Of a DNA stretch of 6,888 bases, positions 1 through 5,227 are shown one piece after another; the stretch's first letter is position 1; each line of letters begins with the position of its first letter. Source of the DNA: Halomonas halophila. GTDB taxonomy: Bacteria > Pseudomonadota > Gammaproteobacteria > Pseudomonadales > Halomonadaceae. The DNA is taken from NCBI GenBank assembly GCA_002433675.1, contig DJIP01000035.1, positions 1 through 6,888 of the forward strand. Reading direction: 5' to 3'. Below the pieces are notes generated by a model. That model saw only the letters and a list, made by a program, of their open reading frames with translations, had not been told where the DNA came from and did no database searches. Position numbers and translations under genes: made by a program.

Positions 1-491
1 TCGATCTCGAGCCCTGCCCGCTTCATCGCCGCCACCGCCGTCACCATGGCGGCGATGCCGGCCTTCATGTCGCCGGCGCCGCGCCCGTAAAGCCAGCCGT
101 CCTCCTGCCAGGCCTCCCAGGGTGGACGAGTCCACATCGACAGCGGCTCCGCCGGCACCACGTCCAGGTGGCCGTTGAAGATCAGGTGCGGCCTGGACGA
201 GGTACCGTTGATCACCGAGATCAGGTTGTGGCGGTCGACCGCCCTCGCCACCGGTGCCTGCTCGGCATCTGCGCCTTTCTCGGGCAGTGGGACGCGCTCG
301 ACAGGCAGCCCCATGTCCAGCAGATGGCTTTCCATCACCTCAAGCACCCCCGCCTCCGCCCCCAGTACACTGTACTCGCGCACCAGGGCGCTGGTCAGGG
401 CAAGGGTCTCCGGCATCAAGTCGTCGCAGGCATCGAGCAGCCGCCGTTCGTTGGCGTCCAGGGCATCGGTGGATAGTTGTGGTGTCGTCAT
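1..491 (-). CDS. M20-family metallohydrolase (ArgE/DapE-type deacylase or peptidase), N-terminal part
   Basis: The first 163 residues are present; the gene continues past the left edge. M20 enzymes are zinc or cobalt amidohydrolases that cleave peptide or N-acyl bonds (acetylornithine deacetylase, succinyl-diaminopimelate desuccinylase, carboxypeptidase G2). Visible hallmarks are NGHLDVVPAE, with the first metal-ligand His at about residue 108 and the catalytic-base-supporting Asp at 110. After these come the W-x-PPWEA-x-x-EDGWLYGRGAGDMKAG segment, with the bridging Asp at 141. The C-terminal metal ligands and dimerisation domain lie outside the window. There is no signal peptide, so it should be cytoplasmic. 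I used ATG at 491; a second in-frame ATG at 509 would add six residues, and neither has a good Shine-Dalgarno site. It lies downstream of, and in the same direction as, the FCD regulator, beside a peptide importer, so it probably hydrolyses the imported compound. The family is firm; the substrate is unknown. Confidence 0.9.
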   Translation of the reverse strand, partial: MTTPQLSTDALDANERRLLDACDDLMPETLALTSALVREYSVLGAEAGVLEVMESHLLDMGLPVERVPLPEKGADAEQAPVARAVDRHNLISVINGTSSRPHLIFNGHLDVVPAEPLSMWTRPPWEAWQEDGWLYGRGAGDMKAGIAAMVTAVAAMKRAGLEI

Positions 492-533
492 TGACGGCAA
501 ATTCCGCATGTTAAATGTGTTTTACGCGTACTA

Positions 534-563
534 GTTATGCACCTTCGAGCACCTGCAGCACAA
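534..563 (-). promoter_or_regulatory. possible weak sigma-70 promoter for the M20 gene
   Basis: Reading the minus strand, TTGTGC (558-563) and CATAAC (534-539) are separated by 18 bases. They lie about 45 bases upstream of the hydrolase start, in the AT-richest part of the gap between the two minus-strand genes. Each hexamer matches the consensus only partly (3/6 and 4/6). The rest of the gap (492-647) holds no convincing terminator after the regulator gene and no persuasive small gene, so read-through from the regulator gene is also possible. Confidence 0.2.
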
Positions 564-647
564 GCCCGCCTCACTCGAGACAGGCTTCCGTCGCGGCCCT
601 GGCCCCAGCGTTCGACCAGGACGCCAGTCACTACTTCGCTCACTCGT

Positions 648-1346
648 TCAGCCACGCGACACCCCGGCGTGCTCGGCCAGTCGCTCGATCACCGAGTCCC
701 TGGCCACGCCGATATGGTAGTCCACCTCGTCCCGGCAGCGCTGAGGATCACCGCTCTTCAGTGCCTCCAGCAGCCGCCAGTGGGAGGCGGCGATGCTTTC
801 GGGGGTCTCGTGGGTACGGGTGATCAGGGTGATGCACAGGCGCAGCTCGAAGCTCAGATCGTCGAAGGCACGGGCCAACCGGGCGTTGTCGGCCAGCTCG
901 AACACCAGGCGATGAAAGGCCAGGTCTTCCTCGATCTTGAGCCCTTCGTCATCGCCGGCGGCGACCTCGCACAGACGACTGATCTGGCGATGTAGCCGCT
1001 GCTCGGTATCCGCGTCGAAGCGCGTCATCACGCGCTCGAAGGCGTGGCGCTCCAGACCGATGCGCAGATCAAAGACGTCGCTCAGCTCGGCCACATCCAG
1101 GGTGCGCACGAAGAACCCGCGCCGCGGGCGCGATACCAGCAGTCCACGGCTCTCCATCAGCCTGGCGGCCTCGCGCACCGGGGCCCGGCTAATGCCGAGC
1201 TCCGCCGCCAGCCCGGCCTCCGACAACCGCTCGCCCGGTGCGAAGCGCGAGGCCAGGATCGCCTCGGTCAAGTAGTCGACGACCTGGTCCACCAGGTTGC
1301 GCTGAACCACGAAGGGCGCGGCTGAAGGGTCCCGTGGATTGGCCAT
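648..1346 (-). CDS. GntR-family transcriptional regulator, FCD subgroup
   Basis: A 232-residue protein, the usual size for FCD (FadR C-terminal domain) regulators. The winged helix-turn-helix occupies about residues 15-82, with NLVDQVVDYLTEAI, PGERLSEAGLAAELGISRAPVREA and a wing ending in RPRRGFFVRTL. The all-helical FCD ligand domain follows (about 88-220). Its usual metal-site residues are all visible: D141 and H145 in EDLAFHRLV, H189 in SHWRLLEAL and H211 in DYHIGVARD, so the domain probably binds a metal plus a carboxylate ligand. An upstream in-frame ATG would give 310 residues, but the extra 78 lack domain character and run through the divergent control region. ATG at 1346 has GGGAG six bases upstream and places MANPRDPSA just before the HTH. 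The gene is divergent from the importer operon and is its obvious candidate regulator. The effector is unknown. Confidence 0.93.
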   Translation of the reverse strand: MANPRDPSAAPFVVQRNLVDQVVDYLTEAILASRFAPGERLSEAGLAAELGISRAPVREAARLMESRGLLVSRPRRGFFVRTLDVAELSDVFDLRIGLERHAFERVMTRFDADTEQRLHRQISRLCEVAAGDDEGLKIEEDLAFHRLVFELADNARLARAFDDLSFELRLCITLITRTHETPESIAASHWRLLEALKSGDPQRCRDEVDYHIGVARDSVIERLAEHAGVSRG

Positions 1347-1352
1347 GCTCGA

Positions 1353-1357
1353 CTCCC
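1353..1357 (-). promoter_or_regulatory. ribosome binding site of the FCD regulator gene
   Basis: On the minus strand GGGAG lies six bases before the ATG at 1346. It decides the start in favour of the 232-residue protein over the longer open frame that begins at 1580. Confidence 0.7.
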
Positions 1358-1372
1358 GTAGTTGGCCTGAAG

Positions 1373-1392
1373 GGTCATACCCCAGTATGACC
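1373..1392. promoter_or_regulatory. perfect 8-bp inverted repeat in the leader of the regulator gene (candidate operator)
   Basis: GGTCATAC and GTATGACC flank a four-base spacer (CCCA), forming a perfect dyad 26 bases upstream of the regulator start codon. On the minus strand it contains CATACT (1384-1389), a 4/6 match to a -10 hexamer, so a protein bound here could block the regulator's own promoter. As RNA it could instead form a short leader hairpin. The dyad is directly visible; its function is inferred. Confidence 0.5.
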
Positions 1393-1409
1393 GCAACCAG
1401 CGTCGAACA

Positions 1410-1435
1410 ACAGTCGATTGCCGACTGTCGACAGT
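1410..1435. promoter_or_regulatory. candidate GntR/FCD operator: 12-bp palindrome plus an extra half-site
   Basis: ACTGTCGACAGT at 1424-1435 is a perfect 12-bp palindrome. Its core TGTC-GACA fits the general GntR-family half-site pattern (GT-M, zero or one base, K-AC). A further ACAGT lies at 1410-1414, exactly 21 bases (about two helical turns) before the ACAGT at 1431-1435. ACAGTCG (1410-1416) also forms a seven-base inverted repeat with CGACTGT (1422-1428) across five bases. The cluster lies between the regulator and the importer operon and overlaps the -35 of the proposed importer promoter, which suggests repression by the neighbouring FCD protein. Binding itself is inferred. Confidence 0.55.
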
Positions 1436-1456
1436 TTGTGCCGAGGCTGCTAGGTT
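1428..1456 (+). promoter_or_regulatory. predicted sigma-70 promoter of the importer operon
   Basis: TCGACA (1428-1433, 5/6 to the -35 consensus) and TAGGTT (1451-1456) are spaced by 17 bases. The -10 keeps the three most conserved positions (T, A and final T) and is preceded by TGC, an extended -10 motif (1448-1450). The transcript would start near 1463, giving a leader of about 143 bases. That leader includes a CA-rich stretch around 1479-1490 and otherwise no structure I can name. The -35 lies inside the 12-bp palindrome, the usual geometry for repression. Confidence 0.4.
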
Positions 1457-1592
1457 CTAAAGGGCTTACGGAAATCCCCAACAACAACAGTCCCGGAGCT
1501 GGCCTCAGCGACGCGGATGCCCGGCAACAGCGCGCTCCCATTGCGTCCTGCCCCCAGGCGTCACGTACCTCTGGCAACACCTCCGGGCCACC

Positions 1593-1598
1593 AAGGAG
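1593..1598 (+). promoter_or_regulatory. ribosome binding site of the solute-binding protein gene
   Basis: AAGGAG lies seven bases upstream of the ATG at 1606. It is the strongest Shine-Dalgarno site in the window, as expected for an abundant binding protein. It fixes the start against the longer in-frame opening at 1339, which would run backwards through the promoter region. Confidence 0.85.
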
Positions 1599-1605
1599 CC
1601 CTGAT

Positions 1606-3318
1606 ATGACCCCGACCTCCCGTCACCCCCACCACGCCTCTCCGCAGTCTTCTTCTCTTCAGCCTTGCTCGCGGCTGTCCGCCACTCCCCGGGCGAGCTC
1701 GACCCACGCACGCGCCTCTCGCTTCAACGCCTCCCTGCTGACGCTGGGCCTGGCTGCCCTGCTGCCGCTGGCGGCCACCCAGGCAATGGCCCAGGACGAC
1801 AGCCAGGACGCCCAGCAAGAGGCCACCCAGGAACCCCAGCGTGGCGGTGTCATCGACACCATCATCCAGCCGGAACCGCCGGGCCTGGTGCTGGGCATGA
1901 TCCAGAACGCCCCCACCCGCACGGTGGCCGGCAACATCTACGAGGGCCTGCTGCGTTACTCCACCGACATGGAGCCGATGCCGCAACTGGCCAAGAGCTG
2001 GGAGATCAGCGAAGACGGCCTGACCTACACCTTCCACCTTCAGGAAAACGCCAAGTGGCATGACGGCGAGGCCTTCACCGCCGAAGACGTGGTGTTCTCC
2101 GCCGACGTCTTCCACCGCGACTTGAACCCCAGCGCCCGGGCGGTGCTCGAGCACGTCGAGAGTATCGAGGCGACCGACGACCACACCGTGGTATTCACCC
2201 TGAAGAAGCCCTTCGGCCCCTTCCTGATCTCGTTCGAGGCCGGCACCTTCACCATGGTGCCCGAGCACATCTACGCCGGCACCGACTTCCGCAACAACGA
2301 GGCCAACAACCATCCCATCGGCACCGGCCCGTTCCAGTTCGACAGCTGGGACCGCGGCACCGTGATCAAGCTGACCCGTTTCGACGACTACTACGAGGAA
2401 GGCCTGCCCTACCTCGATGGCATCAACTGGCACGTCATTCCGGACGGCGCCTCCCGCGCGGTGGCCTACGAGAACGGCACCGTCGACGTGCTGCCCTACG
2501 GCACCGTGGAGAACTTCGACGTTCCCCGGCTGACCGCCATGGACAACACCTGCGTGACCGAGAAGGGCCACGAGTACTTCAGCCCCTTCGCCATGCTGTG
2601 GATGAACAATCGTGAAGGACCGACCGCCGACAAGCGCTTCCGCCAGGCGGTGATGTACGCCATGGATCGCGAATTCGCCCGCGACGTGCTGTGGAATGGC
2701 ATGGGCCAGGTCCCGTCAGGGCCGTTTGGCTCCAACGCCAAGTTCAATGACGCGGCCCTCGAGGGTTACAGCTACGACCCGGACAAGGCCGAAGAACTGC
2801 TCGACGAGATGGGTTACGACGGCGAGGAGGTCACCCTGCTGCCGCTGCCCTACGGCGAGACCTGGAATCGCTGGGCCGAGGCGGTACAGCAGAACCTCAA
2901 GGAGGTGGGCATCAACGTGCGCACCGAGGCCACCGACGTGGGCGGCTGGAACCAGCGCCTGGGCGAGCGTGACTACGACCTGGCCTTCACCTACCTGTAC
3001 CAGTACGGCGACCCGGCCCTTGGTATCTCGCGGACCTACCTGTCCACCAACACCGAGAAGGGCTCGCCCTGGAACAACGTCGAGGGCTACCAGAACCCCG
3101 AGGTGGATGAGCTGTTCAACGCCGCCGCCACTGCCTATCCGGACAGCGAGCGCGAGCGTCTCTATCACGAGGTGCAGCAGATCCTGCTCGAGGACGCACC
3201 GCTCGGTTGGTTGCTGGAGCTCGGCTTCCCGACCATCTACCGCTGCAACATCAACAATCTGGTGACCTCGGCGGTGGGCGTCAACGACGGCTTCAAGGAC
3301 GCCTGGATCGCCGACTGA
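1606..3318 (+). CDS. family-5 solute-binding protein of a peptide-type ABC importer
   Basis: A 570-residue periplasmic receptor of the SBP_bac_5 (DppA/OppA) family, which delivers peptides or similar ligands to the permeases. It starts with a signal peptide whose hydrophobic core is about residues 43-57 (ASLLTLGLAALLPLAA) and whose likely signal peptidase I cleavage follows AMA at 62, before QDD. The n-region is unusually long (about 42 residues, rich in Ser, His and Arg). There is no lipobox and no twin-arginine motif. A Gln/Asp/Glu-rich linker precedes the fold. The family signature is clear at about 129-165 (LAKSWEISEDGLTYTFHL, then WHDGEAFTAEDVVFS), followed by HPIGTGPFQF near 236-245. 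YGDPALGISRTY near 467-478 may hold the acidic ligand contact, by analogy with the DppA/OppA aspartate. Cys316 and Cys547 are the only mature cysteines and could form a disulfide. First gene of the operon; the exact ligand is unknown. Confidence 0.93.
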   Translation: MTPTSRHPHHASPQSSSLQPCSRLSATPRASSTHARASRFNASLLTLGLAALLPLAATQAMAQDDSQDAQQEATQEPQRGGVIDTIIQPEPPGLVLGMIQNAPTRTVAGNIYEGLLRYSTDMEPMPQLAKSWEISEDGLTYTFHLQENAKWHDGEAFTAEDVVFSADVFHRDLNPSARAVLEHVESIEATDDHTVVFTLKKPFGPFLISFEAGTFTMVPEHIYAGTDFRNNEANNHPIGTGPFQFDSWDRGTVIKLTRFDDYYEEGLPYLDGINWHVIPDGASRAVAYENGTVDVLPYGTVENFDVPRLTAMDNTCVTEKGHEYFSPFAMLWMNNREGPTADKRFRQAVMYAMDREFARDVLWNGMGQVPSGPFGSNAKFNDAALEGYSYDPDKAEELLDEMGYDGEEVTLLPLPYGETWNRWAEAVQQNLKEVGINVRTEATDVGGWNQRLGERDYDLAFTYLYQYGDPALGISRTYLSTNTEKGSPWNNVEGYQNPEVDELFNAAATAYPDSERERLYHEVQQILLEDAPLGWLLELGFPTIYRCNINNLVTSAVGVNDGFKDAWIAD

Positions 3319-3335
3319 GCCAAAAAAGGCGATAC

Positions 3336-3360
3336 GGCGCGGCCCATCACGGGCCGCGCC
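3336..3360 (+). terminator. GC-rich intergenic hairpin after the binding-protein gene (attenuator or mRNA stabiliser)
   Basis: GGCGCGGCCC and GGGCCGCGCC form a perfect ten-base-pair stem around the five-base loop ATCAC, 17 bases after the binding-protein stop. No T-run follows on the plus strand, so it is not a classic intrinsic terminator for the operon. In binding-protein-dependent transporters such hairpins commonly protect the upstream mRNA and reduce permease expression relative to the receptor. On the minus strand the stem is followed, eight bases later, by TTTTTT, which would resemble a terminator of antisense transcription. The rest of the 95-base gap shows nothing else. Confidence 0.6.
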
Positions 3361-3413
3361 AGCCCTGATTTCGCTGCTGCCATCACCACAGGCTTACTGC
3401 CCGGGACCTCACC

Positions 3414-4394
3414 ATGCTCTACGCCCGCCTGATCATTTCACGACTGTTGAAGGCCGCCATCGTGCTGCTGCTGATCGTCGTGTTCAATTTCGTGCTGATC
3501 CAGCTCGCCCCCGGCGACCCGGCGGCCATCCTGGCCGGGGAAGCCGGCGCCGCCGACGAAGCCTTCATCGCTCAGCTGCGCGAGCAGTTCGGGCTGGACC
3601 AGCCCATGTATGTCCAGCTGTGGCACTACGTGTCCGGCATTCTGACCCTGGACTTCGGCTACTCCTACCGCCAGCAGATGCCGGTGCTGGACCTGATCCT
3701 CGACCGCCTGCCCGCCACCCTGCTGCTGACCGGTACCGCCTTCGTGCTGTCGCTGGCACTCGGCATCCTCGCCGGCTCCATGGCCGCGATGCGCGTCAAG
3801 AAGGCCTCGGGCTCGCTGATCATGGCGCTGGCTCTGCTGTTCTACGCCACACCGCTGTTCTGGGTGGCGCTGATGGCGGTGGTGCTGTTCTCGGTGTACC
3901 TGGACTGGCTGCCCGCCTACGGCATGTTCACCGTCGGCGCCAACCTCGAAGGCCTGGCCTACGCCCTGGACGTCGCCAAGCATCTGGTGCTGCCGGCCAC
4001 CACCCTGGGCCTGTTCTTCATGGCCATCTATACGCGCATGACCCGCGCCTCGATGCTCGACGCGGCCCAGCAGGACTTCGTCAAGACCGCCAAGGCCAAG
4101 GGCCTGGCACCCAGGGTCATTCAGCGCCGCCATATCCTGCGCAACGCCCTGTTGCCGATCATCACCCTGGCGGGGCTGCAGGCCGGCCAGATGGTCGGCG
4201 GCGCCATCCTCACCGAGACGGTGTTCGCCTGGCCGGGCATCGGCCGGCTGATGTACGAAGCGCTGATGCAGCGTGACTACAACCTGCTGCTCGGCATCTT
4301 CTTCTTCTCCGCCGCCCTGGTGATCCTGTTCAACATCGCCACCGACCTGGTCTATCGCCTGGCCGATCCACGCATCAAGGGGGCCGCCGCATGA
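3414..4394 (+). CDS. DppB-like ABC transporter permease
   Basis: A 326-residue inner-membrane subunit, close to the usual length of DppB/OppB proteins. TM1 lies at about 12-31 and is followed by the family-typical LAPGDPAAIL. A periplasmic loop contains LREQFGLDQPMYVQLWHYVSGILTLDFGYSYR (about 55-86). Further membrane segments lie near 101-123, 134-163, 190-207, 245-268 and 289-311. The cytoplasmic EAA coupling loop is visible at about 221-249 (DFVKTAKAKGL, then RNALLPI), which contacts the ATPase. WPGIGRLMYEA near 273-283 is another family hallmark. The start has only a weak GGGA seven bases upstream. It pairs with the next permease to form the channel; its stop overlaps that gene's start by ATGA, implying translational coupling. 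Confidence 0.94.
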   Translation: MLYARLIISRLLKAAIVLLLIVVFNFVLIQLAPGDPAAILAGEAGAADEAFIAQLREQFGLDQPMYVQLWHYVSGILTLDFGYSYRQQMPVLDLILDRLPATLLLTGTAFVLSLALGILAGSMAAMRVKKASGSLIMALALLFYATPLFWVALMAVVLFSVYLDWLPAYGMFTVGANLEGLAYALDVAKHLVLPATTLGLFFMAIYTRMTRASMLDAAQQDFVKTAKAKGLAPRVIQRRHILRNALLPIITLAGLQAGQMVGGAILTETVFAWPGIGRLMYEALMQRDYNLLLGIFFFSAALVILFNIATDLVYRLADPRIKGAAA

Positions 4395-5224
4395 GTTTCT
4401 TTGCCCGTTTCGCCCAGAACCGAGGCGCCCTGGTGGGACTGATCATCCTGTGGGCGATCATCCTGATGGCCGTGCTGGCCCCGGTGCTGTTCCCCGAATC
4501 CCCCTGGCGCATGGTGCAGCGCCCCTTCCTGCCGCCACTGGCCCAGGACGGCTTCTGGCTCGGCACCGACACCATGGGCCGCAACGTCGCCGCCGGACTG
4601 ATGCACGGCGCCTGGGTATCGCTGCTGATCGGCCTGGTGTCCACCGCCGTGGCGCTGGCCATCGGCGTACCGCTGGGCGCCATCGCCGGCTACTACGGCG
4701 GCCTGGTGGACGACGCCCTGATGCGCTTCACCGAGTTCTTCCAGACCATCCCCAACTTCGCCCTGGCCATCGTGCTGGTAGCGATCATGCAGCCCAGCGT
4801 GACCTCCATCGTGCTGGCCATCGCCATCGTCAGCTGGCCGCCGGTGGCCCGCCTGGTGCGCGCCGAGTTCATGTCGCTGCGCCATCGCGAATACGTCGAG
4901 GCTGCACGTCTGGTCGGCCAGACCAACACCCAGATCATCCTGCGCCAGATCCTGCCCAACACCCTGTCGCCGATCATCGTGCTGGCCTCGCTGATGGTGG
5001 CCACCGCCATCCTGCTGGAGTCGGCGCTGTCGTTTCTCGGCCTCGGTGACCCCAACGTGATGTCCTGGGGCTACATGATCGGCGCTGCGCGCACCGTGAT
5101 TCGCCAGGCCTGGTGGCTGTCGTTCTTCCCCGGCCTTGCGATCCTGTTGACCGTGCTGGCGCTGAACCTGGTCGGCGAAGGGCTCGATGACGCCCTCAAC
5201 CCCAAACTCGCCCGGGAGCGCTGA
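4391..5224 (+). CDS. DppC-like ABC transporter permease
   Basis: A 277-residue inner-membrane subunit of the DppC/OppC type and the second half of the channel. Its N-terminal membrane segment (about 12-34) is followed by the conserved LGTDTMGRNV (57-66; the usual family form has Asp where this has Asn65). Membrane segments follow near 74-100, 120-147, 194-215 and 242-262. The EAA loop is at about 168-190 (YVEAARLVG, then RQILPN), and SFLGLGDPNVMSWGYMI (about 214-230) is the typical C-terminal family signature. The start overlaps the previous stop by four bases and has a purine-rich AAGGGGG seven bases upstream. The ATPase gene begins three bases after this gene's stop, so the three genes are almost certainly one transcript. 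Confidence 0.94.
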   Translation: MSFFARFAQNRGALVGLIILWAIILMAVLAPVLFPESPWRMVQRPFLPPLAQDGFWLGTDTMGRNVAAGLMHGAWVSLLIGLVSTAVALAIGVPLGAIAGYYGGLVDDALMRFTEFFQTIPNFALAIVLVAIMQPSVTSIVLAIAIVSWPPVARLVRAEFMSLRHREYVEAARLVGQTNTQIILRQILPNTLSPIIVLASLMVATAILLESALSFLGLGDPNVMSWGYMIGAARTVIRQAWWLSFFPGLAILLTVLALNLVGEGLDDALNPKLARER

Positions 5225-5227
5225 GCC

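Noticed and set aside
364..376. Palindrome AGTACA-C-TGTACT inside the hydrolase gene, resembling a regulator site
   Set aside because: It lies in a well-conserved coding frame about 120 bases inside the gene and does not resemble either intergenic palindrome, so I treat it as coincidental.
489..640. A short minus-strand frame of about 50 codons between regulator and hydrolase, ending in an overlap with the hydrolase ATG
   Set aside because: It needs a GTG start with no ribosome site and encodes Arg/Ala-rich residues without recognisable character. The stop-start overlap is probably chance.
1478..1490. CA-rich stretch in the importer leader as a target for a GcvB-like small RNA
   Set aside because: CA-rich leaders of peptide transporters are GcvB targets in enterobacteria, but the stretch is short and nothing here shows that such an RNA exists in this organism.
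1347..1580. N-terminal extension of the FCD regulator to 310 residues
   Set aside because: The extra 78 residues show no domain and cover the intergenic palindromes; GGGAG precisely precedes the ATG at 1346.
1339..1605. N-terminal extension of the binding protein, giving 659 residues
   Set aside because: It would start inside the regulator gene and cross the divergent control region and predicted promoter. ATG at 1606 has AAGGAG at ideal spacing and leads into a signal peptide.
1561..2571. A 336-codon open frame on the minus strand opposite the binding-protein gene
   Set aside because: It is low-complexity Gly/Val/His-rich sequence without recognisable motifs, fully opposite a strongly supported gene; a compositional shadow.
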